From Sepioteuthis lessoniana (Eukaryota > Mollusca > Cephalopoda > Myopsida > Loliginidae): a DNA stretch of 64,000 nucleotides. Each line of letters begins with the position of its first letter. Position 1 is the first letter of the stretch. The notes beneath the pieces are model-generated. The model was not told where the DNA came from. It made no database searches and saw only the letters and a list, made by a program, of their open reading frames with translations. The translations under genes and the position numbers were made by a program. This document shows, piece by piece, positions 39,725-49,751 of this stretch. The DNA lies in the NCBI GenBank assembly GCA_963585895.1, contig CAUZXS010004319.1, positions 41,001-105,000 on the forward strand, given 5' to 3'.

Positions 39725-40825
39725 TGAGAGTTTTAACTTACACTTGGCAACTTACGCTGAGAAACCTAGACTTGTCAACTTATTTATTCTTTTGTTTTCT
39801 CAGTTTCTTTCATTATCTATCTCTCTTTTACTTTCATAAATCTTGGAAACTTACACTCGGCAACTTTTTCTGAGAAACCTGCACTTGTCAACTTATTTTG
39901 AGAAACCCCCGAAAACCTAAGAAAAACTTACACTTTGATACTTACTCTTGGAAACTTACAGTGGCAAAACGACACTTGTCAATTTACACTTGGCAACTTA
40001 GACTGAGAAACCTACACTTGGCAACCTACTCTTATATTGGGAAACCTACACTCAGCAATTTACACTGAGAAAACTACACTTTTCAACTTACATTGAGTAA
40101 CCTACACTTGCAATCTTATTCTGAGAAACCCACACTTGGCAATTTATACTGAGAAAACTACACTTTTCAACTTACATTGAGTAACCTACACTTGCCATCT
40201 TATTCTTGTCAACTTACACTGAGAAACCTACACTTGTCAACTTACACTTGTCAACTTACTTTGAGAAACCAAAACCTGGCAACTTATTATGAAAATCCTA
40301 CACTTAGTACTTTACCCTAGTCAACTTACACTGAGACAATTCACACTGAGAAACCTACACTTGGCAATTTATACTGAGAAAACTACACTTTTCAACTTAC
40401 ATTTAGTAACCCACACTTGCCATCTTCTTCTAAGAAACCTACACTTGTCAACTTACACTTGTCAACATACACTGAGAAACCTACTCTTGTCAACTTACTC
40501 TTGTCAACTTACACTGAGACACCTACATTTGTCAATTCACACTGAGAAACCTACACTTGTCAATTTACACTTGGTAACCTATTCTGGGATTCATACACTT
40601 GGCAACTTATACCTCTCAACTTACACTGAGATGCGTACACTTGGCAATTTATACTTGCCAACTTATTCTGAGAAACCTACACTTGGCAATCTACTCTTAT
40701 ATTGGGAAACCTACAGTTGGCAATTTATACTGAGAAAACTAAACTTTTCAACTTACAACTACACTCGGCAACTTATTTTGAGAAACCTACATTTTGTAAT
40801 TTACACTTGCCAATATCCAATGAAG
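39725..40825. repeat. 14-bp minisatellite with two monomer types
   Basis: About 75 monomers of two related 14-mers: CTTGTCAACTTACA and CTGAGAAACCTACA (identical at 9 of 14 positions). They often alternate to give a 28-bp unit, with runs of one type and variants such as CTTGGCAATTTATA. It is interrupted near 39,785-39,843 by a T/C-rich piece that resembles 38,244-38,285. The 181-codon plus frame at 40,289-40,834 arises because three monomers equal 14 codons. It is not a gene. Confidence 0.93.
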
Positions 40826-41059
40826 TTTAGCTGATTGATATTCAACGATTAAACTTGTCATTATTTACATATGAGGTCATTTGCACAAAATTAAAAAGTT
40901 AATATAATAATTCATCTCATTTTTGTGGATTTCAAACATAGCACCACGACAAATCTTGTTCTTAATAAAGACCAATGATGATTGAAAGTACTCAAAATTG
41001 ATCAAACTAGGTAATGTCATGAGTGAGTGTTCGATTTTGAATATTTTCAATCATTATTG

Positions 41060-41255
41060 GTTGGGATTTAGAGTTTTCTTTCTTGTAGACCGGTTGCCAT
41101 ACTAAGGTTAAAGAACCCAGTCTTCTTTATTATCTACTAGTTGTTTTCCAAAAGCGATTGGTGCTATGTGAAATGCAAACAGTCTCGTTCCGCATTTGAA
41201 ATCAGGTTGCCAAGTCCACTTCTTGCGATCATAACCGTTACCCTACGAATCTTCT
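41060..41255 (-). mobile_element. SINE-B, diverged, 3'-truncated
   Basis: 'tagagttttctttcttgtag', 'accggttgccatactaagg', 'tgtgaaatgcaaacagtctc', 'gatcataaccgttaccctac'. Confidence 0.7.
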
Positions 41256-41336
41256 TACGCTTAACTCTACGAGTCTCAATGGATGCCCCATTCATACGGA
41301 CTTGTGGCATATCTAAACAAAAAGCTTAGTAAATTA
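41256..41336 (+). mobile_element. SINE-E fragment
   Basis: 'tacgagtctcaatggatgcc' + 'ccattcatacggacttgtgg' + 'catatctaaacaaaaagctt' + 'agtaaatt'. The same 3' end as SINE-E at 35.2 kb. Confidence 0.75.
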
Positions 41337-41744
41337 CTATTATACGAGTGTGTAAATCAGTAAAAACATATTTGGCGTCTATTATTCGGAGATAGGGTTT
41401 CTGAAAGGCTATACGTATAGATGTTAAGTTGACTTCTACGCCTCGTTTTGGATTTGAACTCGGGTAGCCAAATTCACTTACAAAAGACGATAATCATAAT
41501 GCCAAGAGCACCATCCAAAACAGAAAAGTAGAATAACAAGCAAAAGGAAAATAAAATAAATAAATTAACAAAATAGAATAAAATTAAATTAATAAATAAA
41601 AAAAAAAAACCAACAAAAATTTGAATTTAAAAAGGATACAAATTTTGATTAAGATTTGCGACATCTTACTCACCGGAGGAAAAAATATTAATAAGAAACA
41701 GAATAAACAATATCGGTCTGTCAGAGTTAATAAAACATACCCCA

Positions 41745-41844
41745 CCTTATATATATATATATATACGAACAAACTTAGAGTGAGACACATACATGTGCAC
41801 ACACACATTCGCACACACATACACCCATATATATATTTTTTTTG

Positions 41845-41879
<35 letters not shown>

Positions 41880-41935
41880 TTAAATATATTATGCTTACAC
41901 ACACACATATATATTCATGCGTACACACACATAAT
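41745..41935. repeat. (TA)n/(CA)n microsatellite cluster
   Basis: Alternating TA, CA and ACAT words. The overlapping His/Thr/Tyr-rich and Cys/Val-rich frames are artefacts. Confidence 0.93.
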
Positions 41936-41971
41936 GGACGCGCACGAGCGTAGTAAATGGGATTGGCTATC

Positions 41972-42186
41972 TGAGTTCGGACCTGGACAAGACTGCATTT
42001 CCCTTCGCTCTAATACTATTGAGAAAGTCATGAATCCATTTGTTCACCCTTCAGCTACAGGTTACTAATAAGACAAACTAGGTTCTATAACCTCGGTTAC
42101 CCAACCGCTCTAGGGGAAGGAAAACTCTAAATTCAAACCAGTTATACTCCATTTAGAAATTAAACTTGTACCACATCCTACATGTG
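41972..42186 (+). mobile_element. SINE-B, 5'-truncated
   Basis: 'cctggacaagactgcatttc', 'cagctacaggttactaataa', 'ctctaggggaaggaaaactc', 'cttgtaccacatcctacatg'. Confidence 0.75.
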
Positions 42187-42224
42187 ATGGATAGTTAGGG
42201 TTATCACATATAAATTTATCTCAG

Positions 42225-42462
42225 AACTTGCACAGTGGTAAAGTGTTTGCCAGTGGTTCGGAGACCGGGGTTCAATATCAAGTCGAGTCATAACAAAGAC
42301 TCAAAAAATGGTACTTGATACCTCCTTATAAGGTATAGATCAAGGGTAAGTGGAGCAATCAAGAGAAAGTAGAGTCACAATTCCCTACATTTCGGTGTAA
42401 TAGCTATTGAAAAAGGAGGCTTCGGATTGCCCACGATTATAGTCGGCAAACTTACTTTTTTT
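42225..42462 (+). mobile_element. SINE-A
   Basis: 'tggtaaagtgtttgccagtg', GGTTCAATATCAAG at box B, 'gagtcataacaaagactc', 'tcggtgtaatagctattgaa', end 'gtcggcaaacttactttt'. Confidence 0.85.
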
Positions 42463-42604
42463 TATCATACAACGCGTGAAAGCACGTGCGATACCCTGCC
42501 CTCATCAGCCGCCAACCAAAGTGATAACACAGTTTCGGTAGCTCAAGGCGGTACTGCCACTCCTGGCGCTACCAAGCAGTTTTTGCCACCGGACAAGGTA
42601 TTTA

Positions 42605-42952
42605 AAAGAAATATATATATATATATATATATATATGGTAGATCAACTAAAAGCAGAGATTACATTGGACGTTCGTTCATCTTCATTTTTAGTGAAAACT
42701 TACTATATATATATATACATATGTATATCCATATTTATGTGCTCACACATATACAGAAGCACACACATATATATATATACACGCACATATATATATGTAT
42801 TTGCAAACACATATATTTACCCACATATTTATGTGTACGTATATGTACACATATGCACATATATATTTCTTTGGCAAACACACATATATATACGCACATA
42901 TTTATATATTTATTTGTACACATATATGCAGATGTGCACACATATATTCACT
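42605..42952. repeat. (TA)n/(CA)n cryptic microsatellite
   Basis: A pure TA block at 42,609-42,637, then about 250 bases of ACATAT, CACAT and TATAT words with a period near 24-36. It gives 60-184 codon frames in several phases, none meaningful. Confidence 0.9.
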
Positions 42953-43141
42953 TGCCAAGTCGGGCTGGAACTGCAGAATAAACCGACTACATCTCGATGG
43001 GTAAGACTCCCCAATGAGTATCCTGGATATAACACAAAACAATCAGATGGTGAGGTTCCAGTGATGCTGGAACTTTGAGGAATGCTGAATATCTCTTTTA
43101 TTTGTCATTGTTCCCAGGTCAACTCTGACCTGGAGTGGTAG

Positions 43142-43175
43142 TTATTTGTCGCTGCCTCCCACCAGACACGACTTT
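43142..43175 (+). mobile_element. 34-bp SINE-G scrap with 18-bp TSD
   Basis: 'tatttgtcgctgcctcccac' + 'cagacacgac' matches SINE-G at 29,868 and 30,226. The direct repeat TCTGACCTGGAGTGGTAG (43,124-43,141 and 43,176-43,193) flanks it, so a very short SINE-G piece was inserted by target-primed integration. Confidence 0.85.
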
Positions 43176-43489
43176 TCTGACCTGGAGTGGTAGCACCTGA
43201 TAGAGTCCTATCTATGGGTCAAATAGATCTAAACTGCATACTTATGCTAAAATGAGTTTTTAAAAATAGAACTGTTTTTACATTTAACTGTGAGTAACAA
43301 AAACTACTTATGCTAAACTGAATTGCTTGACATAGAACTATTTCGACATTTAAACTGTGTTTTTATGCTAAACTAAATTGTTTGAATTAGAACTGTTTTT
43401 ACATTTAGCTGTGTGTAAATAAAAAAAAATGTATTTATGCTAAACTGGATTGTTTGAAATAGAACTGTTTATAAGTATAAAAATGGATT

Positions 43490-43803
43490 AGGGTTAGGGT
43501 TACAGTTAGGGGAGGTGTAATCGTTATCGTCACAGGATATGGACACGGCGGTACGAGTTCAATTCCTGGACAAGACTGATTGCATTTCACATGGCACTAA
43601 TACCGTTGGGAAAGGTATGAATCCAATTACTCTCCCTCCAGCTATGGGTAAAGAGTAGGGCAGACTAGGTTCTTCGGCCTTGGTGAGGCAACTAGTCTAG
43701 TCTAGGAGAAGGAAAAACTCTGAATTCAAACCTGTTAAACTCCGCTTAAAAAATTGACCTTGTGTCATCATCCTGCCCGAGCGGAGGGGGTTGGGTAAAT
43801 AGG
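43490..43803 (+). mobile_element. SINE-B with 19-bp TSD and TTAGGG-like 5' filler
   Basis: The TSD ATAAGTATAAAAATGGATT lies at 43,471-43,489 and 43,804-43,822. Between the left TSD and the SINE there are about 21 extra bases, 'agggttagggttacagttag'. The SINE head lacks about nine bases ('ggaggtg' runs directly into 'taatcg'). The remainder is a full SINE-B ending 'ggttgggtaaatagg'. Confidence 0.93.
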
Positions 43804-43889
43804 ATAAGTATAAAAATGGATTTAGCATTAAATGACCTAAAATGGTTGATATGCCATAAAACCAAACCAAACGTATATCCACATAAATA

Positions 43890-43978
43890 TTTATGCACAC
43901 ACACACACATATACACATAGATATATTTACTCATACTCACATATTTACGCACATATGTATATACAGACACAGACACAG

Positions 43979-44032
<54 letters not shown>
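43890..44032. repeat. (CA)n/(TA)n microsatellite cluster
   Basis: CA, ACAT and ACAG words, then (CA)n at 43,978 and (TA)n at 44,005. The frames over it are artefacts. Confidence 0.95.
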
Positions 44033-44035
<3 letters not shown>

Positions 44036-44408
44036 TCTGAAGAATGTCCAGTCTAAAGAAAAACATGGTGACCCAGCATCGAATCTCTTCTGACTTGTAG
44101 GTATCTTTGACAGGAAAAGTCTTCGAGAAATCACTCTAAAATAAAACCTGCTATTTATATAGACACCAGGTATCTTGTTATGCTTGTTACTGGGCTCTAG
44201 CTATGTAGACAAGCTACGTAGACATAAGTGTCGTTCAAGCGTATATCACTATAATCCAATGACGTACAGATATCTTACTACCATATCATTCTTACGTATC
44301 TTGTATATTTATCCCCAACTTGAAATTAGTTGTTAATCAGGATGTTTACGTTGTAATTTTGTTCGTAAAGACTGTTATCAATTGTCACACAGTCATCATA
44401 TACATATA

Positions 44409-44734
44409 CAGGGTGTCTCAAAATTGATGCAACCCATTAATATTTTAATACTTTTTCACTGAGACAAGCGTAATGGTCGTCATTTCGAGCACGTAATAAA
44501 TCATTATTATTATCATTATTGTGCTGTATCTATTTTGAGACAGTTTTGAATGTTTTTTCTCCAAATAAGTAGTGACGCAAAATATTTTTTCCTCTCTTGT
44601 CCATGGTATTGTGATCGAAGATTAATAGTTGTTATAGTATACTTTTTTCAAGTTTGAAATAAAAAAGAACACAACATTATTATTAGTAGAGTTAGTAGCA
44701 GTCACACAGACCCCATGTATATTGAGACACCCTG
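44409..44734. mobile_element. 326-bp MITE-like element with mariner-type TIRs
   Basis: The left end CAGGGTGTCTCAAAAT (44,409) and right end ATTGAGACACCCTG (to 44,734) are inverted repeats, flanked by TA on both sides (44,407-08 and 44,735-36). CAGGGTGTCTCA ends and TA TSD are typical of Tc1/mariner elements. The interior has no transposase frame, so it is non-autonomous. Confidence 0.85.
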
Positions 44735-44739
44735 TACAT

Positions 44740-44741
<2 letters not shown>

Positions 44742-44795
<54 letters not shown>
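44742..44795. repeat. (CA)n microsatellite
   Basis: About 25 CA units, followed by a short (GT)n. Confidence 0.97.
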
Positions 44796-44797
<2 letters not shown>

Positions 44798-45003
44798 GAG
44801 TGTGTGTGTTTACGCTATCCAATCTCTGGATTGCAATAAAAATACGAGCGTAAAACGTTCGGTAATTTCCAAAAACAAATTTATTAACGCAAAAAGGACT
44901 TGATAAAAGGAAACGTAAATAATTGTATGGTCCAACATAATCCTGAAACTAATCACAACTTTGACTTGAAAATGTCAAGGTGTTAGTTTATACACACAAC
45001 AAA

Positions 45004-45258
45004 AAGTAAAAGTAAAAGTTAGCGACCTTAGTCGAGGGTGACCTGAAGGCTCCCTTTTCAATAGCTACTACACCGAGATGTGAGGGAGGCCGCTACTCCT
45101 TTCCCTGAATTGGTCCACTTTACCCTTGATACGTACCTTATATTGCTGAGTGTTAAGCAAGTAGGTATCAAGTACCATTTTAAAAAGTGTTTGGTATGAC
45201 GCGACCTGGGATTGAACCAATGTGTTCGCCAATGGTCTCCCGGACCATTGGCGAACAC
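45004..45258 (-). mobile_element. SINE-A, full length
   Basis: Minus strand. The head has an odd foldback: 'caatgtgttcgccaatggtc' and 'accattggcgaacacat' face each other at 45,217-45,260. Then 'ttgcttaacactcagcaata' and 'ggtcgctaacttttactttt'. Confidence 0.85.
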
Positions 45259-45406
45259 ATACAAAAAACGCTGGAAAATTGTTGAATGAAGCTTCATTTC
45301 TGACTACAACATTATTGAAGAATCGACTTTTTCAACTTATCTCCTTAATTGGTCAAATTAGCACTAAACTACTAAATTCCTTTTTTAAAATACTTTAGTT
45401 TCATCG

Positions 45407-45407
<1 letters not shown>

Positions 45408-45466
<59 letters not shown>
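45408..45466. repeat. (TA)n microsatellite
   Basis: TA tract abutting the left end of mariner-2. Confidence 0.98.
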
Positions 45467-45468
<2 letters not shown>

Positions 45469-46366
45469 GTACATTCAATAAGGTTCCAGACTTTTTTGTA
45501 CAGGCATTTAAAATTGTTGTAGACTCTTGAAAATTCACTATGTTATTGCTATACATCTTATGAGATGACTGACCAATTTTTATGATTTCAGGTTCAAACG
45601 AACGGCTACCGCACGAATTAGAATACACCCTACTAAAGTCTGATTGTCACAGCTGGTGAATTTCAAAAATGCAATCTGGACGTAAGGACACATTAGAAGA
45701 ACGATATGCAATAAAATTCTGTTTTAAAATATGGAAAAAATGTCACAGAAACGTATGGAATGCTTCAGACTGCTTTTGGAGCATCTTGCATGAATCGAGC
45801 ATCAGTTTTTGAGTGGCATAAGAGATTCTAGGAAGGTTGGGTGTATGTGAGGGATAATGAGAGGTGTGGGAGGAGTAAGGAAGTCAATACACCAGAGTTG
45901 ATTGGTCAAAGGGGTTAGGTTCAGGGTTAGGGTTACTATGTTGAGGTTTTAAGGGAGTTCAGCTAGAGATTCTGTCGGAAGAGGCCAGCACTCTCCAAAT
46001 CAGGTCAGTGGCATTTCCACCAGGACAATGCACAAGTCCACAACTCCATCCTTGTCACAGACTATTTGGCCCAGATGGGCATCAAGACAGTTCTTCAGGC
46101 TCCCTATAGTCCAGACCTTGCTCCCTGTGACTTTCGGTTATTCCCTAAGCTCAGAGGCTGTTGTTATGAGACAATTGAGGAAATGAAAGAGGCTGTGACG
46201 AAGAGGACTTCCATGGGGCCTTCCAGAAGTTGTTGGAACAGTACAAAAAGTGTATTGCAGCCGGAGGAGATTACTTCGATGGGGACTAGAGTTTCATGTG
46301 TGTACTATCAATAAAAGTGCCCATACGAAAAAAAGTCTGGAAACTTATTTAATGATCCTCGTATAT
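45467..46366 (+). mobile_element. Mariner-2, internally deleted, with both TIRs
   Basis: Left TIR 'ggtacattcaataaggttcc' + 'agactttttt' and right TIR 'aaaaaagtctggaaacttat' + 'ttaatgatcctcgta' are inverted. The coding part starts MQSGRKDTLEERYAIKFCFK at about 45,669, shifts frame, continues ASVFEWHKRF then stop, and SKEVNTPELIGQR. A central segment including the first catalytic Asp is missing. It resumes WHFHQDNAQVHNSILVTDYL, IKTVLQAPYSPDLAPCDF, LFPKLRGCCYETIEEMKEAV. The last two catalytic Asp are 34 residues apart (D34D, classical mariner). Total 900 bp against roughly 1.3 kb for a full mariner. Confidence 0.93.
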
Positions 46367-46376
46367 ATATATATAG

Positions 46377-46430
<54 letters not shown>
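46362..46430. repeat. (TA)n microsatellite
   Basis: TA tract abutting the right end of mariner-2. Mariner-2 is thus embedded in TA repeats on both sides, in line with its TA target. Confidence 0.97.
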
Positions 46431-46435
<5 letters not shown>

Positions 46436-46691
46436 GGAAATATGTTGTGCTTTTACAATTTTCGAAAAGTGATTATATCACAAAGTTTCCAAAGGAAACG
46501 CCATTAACGGAACAAGGATGCTTCTTATTGTTTCGTTTCATTTTAAAACATTTAATTCAGAAGATATAACGACATATATTAAAATGCCCTGATCTAAGTT
46601 TAATGTAAAAACCGTTACGTTTAACGTTAGCAAATAATTCAACTATAAATAAAATACCCCCCTCCCCGAATACGTTTTCATATTTGTACTT

Positions 46692-46728
46692 TTACACACA
46701 CACACACACACACACATTTATATATATA
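46692..46728. repeat. (CA)n(TA)n microsatellite
   Basis: Short CA tract followed by TA. Confidence 0.9.
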
Positions 46729-46907
46729 GCAGTTTATGAGACTAGCTTGAAAACCATGGCTCCAGAATGAAGCACTAATAAATTATCTGATTAAGTCAGC
46801 TCATTACCACAAAGCCACATAAATGAAGTTTTCAGTGAGTATTGAACTTACTACTGGTGTTAAAGTGAGGGCCTTTTAATAGAGACTAATGGTTAGCGAA
46901 ATATTGT

Positions 46908-47767
46908 TTCGTTTGGTTTTATGGCATATCAACCATTGTTGGATATTTAATGCCAACTCTTGTTTTTACTCATAGATTAAATATATGATTTGTAAACACA
47001 TTTTATAGATACACATAGTTAAATGATCAAACAGTTCTTTTTCTAGCTATTAATTATTGTCACAACAACAGCATAAGTCAACAAAATTAATGGTTCCAAG
47101 TATTGCTATGTATTACTAACACCTATCATTTGTTTACTCACTGTTAAATTATCAAACATTCTATTTCTAACAATTCAGTTTAGCATAAGTCATTTGTTTG
47201 TACATAGTTTAAATGTCAAAACAGTTCTATTCAAACAATTCAGTTTAGCATAAGTCATTTGTTTGTACATAGTTTAAATGTCAAAACAGTTCTATTTCAA
47301 ACAATTCAGTTTAGCATAAGTCATTTGTTTGTACATAGTTTAAATGTCAAAACAGTTCTATTTCAAACAATTCAGTTTAGCATAAGTCATTTGTTTGTAC
47401 ATAGTTTAAATGTCAAAACAGTTCTATTTCAAACAATTCAGTTTAGCGTAAGTCATTTGTTTGTACATAGTTTAAATGTCAAAACAGTTCTATTTCAAAC
47501 AATTCAGTTTAGCATAAGTCATTTGTTTGTACATAGTTTAAATGTCAAAACAGTTCTATTTCAAACAATTCAGTTTAGCATAAATACACGATTTAAATTC
47601 AAAACAGTCCCATCTCAACCAACACAGTTTAGTTTCTATTTAACCCATAGATAAGGACCCTATCAGTTTTTACCACTTCATGCGAGAGTGGAACTGGGAG
47701 TGGCAGAAGTGAAGGGCTACACTGCATTCCCCAAAGCTCAAGTATTACTGAAGCCTCACCATCATTG

Positions 47768-47768
<1 letters not shown>
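46908..47768 (-). mobile_element. CR element, antisense, with amplified 66-bp array
   Basis: Reversed tail 'cgtttggttttatggcatat' + 'caaccattgttgg', a diverged region, then the 66-bp array, then the body ('ggaccctatcagtttttacc', 'cattccccaaagctcaag', 'gaagcctcaccatcattg'), ending at a TA tract. The head is lost. Confidence 0.88.
47130..47590 (-). repeat. 66-bp tandem array (seven near-identical units)
   Basis: The landmark TAGCATAAG occurs at 47,181, 47,246, 47,312, 47,378, 47,444 (one change), 47,510 and 47,576, spacings 65 then 66. Units are almost identical, unlike single degenerate units in other CR copies. Because 66 is divisible by three, one plus frame stays open through the array as a 22-residue repeat (FVHSLNVKTVLFQTIQFSIS). 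No start context or domain supports a protein. Confidence 0.97.

Positions 47769-47815
<47 letters not shown>
47767..47815. repeat. (TA)n microsatellite
   Basis: TA tract cutting off the CR body. Confidence 0.97.
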
Positions 47816-47818
<3 letters not shown>

Positions 47819-48395
47819 GTATTCTTCAATCCAGTAAATCCGGAGTAGGGAACAATTCCGTCAGGACAAATAAAATATTAAAATTTCGAATGTTTAAGTA
47901 TTCCTGGTAAAGAGCTCAACGTAAATAAATTCACGGAGCAAATAACGCTGTTAAAGAAGACTTACCATTAACGGCAGGGGTTTTGGTTCCTTTCAAAGAA
48001 AAATGATGACATACTAAAATTAAAATTAATAATTTTGTTAGCAATGGTTGAAATTTGGATATGTATTACTGTAATTGCTAAATTGTTAATTTTATTGATT
48101 TTGTAGTTGTCTTAATCGGAAACGGGAAGGGGACCGGAACTCGTCTTATGTGGGTAAAGGCTATACATAGCTGAAATAGATTTCTTTTCTCCCCCTCCTT
48201 CCTTCCTTTGACTATCCCTCCTGTCTGGTTGTATTTTATTTTATTTTCTTGTTGGGTATTTTATTTTATTTTCTTGTTGGATCTGATGAAGTCTCTGTTA
48301 AGAATTATTTTGGAGTCTTTGATTCATATTAATGCTCTTAACTGGATGGAAATAAATTTATTATCATAATGTGACCGAATATTGTTTTTTCTTGG

Positions 48396-48400
<5 letters not shown>
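47816..48400. other. Unassigned sequence
   Basis: 'ggtattttattttattttct' + 'tgttgg' occurs twice in tandem near 48,225-48,280. 'ggatggaaataaattta' at 48,343 recurs at 53,530, in each case just before 'tttttctt' and a TA tract, so a shared 3' end of some element is likely. Confidence 0.4.

Positions 48401-48446
<46 letters not shown>
48401..48446. repeat. (TA)n microsatellite
   Basis: TA tract. Confidence 0.97.
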
Positions 48447-48447
<1 letters not shown>

Positions 48448-48519
48448 TCCGCCCTGGGGGTTGAGCACTAGCATAATGCAAAGCTCTTCTAATGAATTGA
48501 GCACTGACTGTGGATGACT

Positions 48520-48779
48520 ATATATTTACCAAGGTCTCCGCATGGGCAGGATATGATACAAGTTTCTAAGCGGAGTTTAATAGATTGCATTCAGAGCTTT
48601 ACTTCTCCTAGACTAGTTGCCTAACTAAGGCTAAAGAAAAGAGCCTGCCCTACTATCTACCGATAACTGGATGGAGAATAATTGGATAAATACCTTTCCC
48701 GAAGGGTATTAGAATTTAAACTCGCGTCGCCGAGACTATTTTTTATGACGATAACCACTAAACCACAGACACTTCTAAC
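48520..48779 (-). mobile_element. SINE-B, reverse
   Basis: 'tatatttaccaaggtctccg' + 'catgggcaggatatgata', 'ctcctagactagttgcctaa', 'aatttaaactcgcgtcgccg', 'accacagacacttctaac'. A 27-bp direct duplication ('ctaacatctgtataaaatgt') follows at 48,774-48,830. Confidence 0.82.
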
Positions 48780-48990
48780 ATCTGTATAAAATGTATATAA
48801 CCCTAACATCTGTATAAAATGTATATATAGGCAGCTGATTCTCTTGTGGCTATGTCTTATGGAAAACGACAGACAAGTATTTAGTACTTAGCTTTTTATT
48901 CACTTCCCTTTTTTTCTTTAACTGCCAACAATTACATTTACAACATATCGTTCACAAAAAAATGAATAAAAAATATAACACATTAATCTT

Positions 48991-48993
<3 letters not shown>

Positions 48994-49038
<45 letters not shown>

Positions 49039-49048
49039 TATATATATA
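48994..49048. repeat. (TA)n microsatellite
   Basis: TA tract with one phase break. Confidence 0.95.
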
Positions 49049-49277
49049 GCAGCCCATCAGAGTGCCTGATGAATAAGCTGATGGATACCAATCTAGTTTT
49101 GCCAACAGTTCATTAATATTGTGATTAAGTGAGGCGTGTTAAATATCTATTCAGGTGGGCACGCAATATCGTATGATCTGACAGCCCTGCAATTCTCTAA
49201 TAAGTAAAATACACTTTGAGCGACTCGCTATTTGATCAGTGAGCTAGACTTTGCTACAATTAAATTGTGAGTACATA

Positions 49278-49484
49278 TACAAACGCCAGTTTTATGAACG
49301 TACACACACATTAATAAACACATGTCAATATGCCTACATAGGAAGACTGTAGTATTGTCACCAACAACAGCTATATCGGTAATGGTGCGTGTACGTTAAT
49401 GTATATACATATGTCCGTATATATATGCGTATATAAGATCGTGTATATATGTGCGTGTATATATATAGGTTTATGTGCGTATAT

Positions 49485-49516
<32 letters not shown>

Positions 49517-49714
49517 CAAACGCCAGTTTTATGAACGTATACGCACATTAATAAAGGCATGTCAATATTCCTTCATTGAAAGACTGTAGCATCGTCACCA
49601 ACAACAGCTATGTCGGTGATGTGTGTATACGTTAATTTATATACGTATGTCCGTATATATATGCGTATATAAGATCGTGTGTATATGGGCGTGTATATAT
49701 ATAGGTTTATGTGC

Positions 49715-49751
<37 letters not shown>

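Larger units (their letters stand above)
42952..43872 (+). mobile_element. CR element, complete sense copy with two insertions
   Basis: Head 'cgggctggaactgcagaata' + 'aaccgacta', body ('caatcagatggtgaggttcc', 'tcccaggtcaactctgacct'), about four degenerate minisatellite units ('cttatgctaaactgaatt'), and the full tail ('agcattaaatgacctaaaat' + 'ggttgatatgccataaaacc'). A 34-bp SINE-G scrap (43,142-43,175) and a SINE-B (43,490-43,803) are inserted, each with its own TSD. This copy defines the element's full length, about 575 bp without insertions. Confidence 0.9.

Noticed and set aside
40289..40834. 181-codon Leu/Thr/His-rich frame
   Set aside because: Translation of the 14-bp minisatellite, where 42 bp (three monomers) preserves phase. 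No other evidence of coding.
42427..42981. 184-codon plus frame
   Set aside because: Starts in SINE-A, crosses TA/CA repeats and ends in a CR head. It is a mosaic of non-coding repeats.
47130..47590. CRISPR-like direct repeats
   Set aside because: Units are contiguous with no unique spacers, in a eukaryotic transposon context.
47259..47654. 131-codon frame with six 22-residue repeats
   Set aside because: It is the in-frame translation of the 66-bp CR minisatellite. The same sequence at other loci is full of stops.
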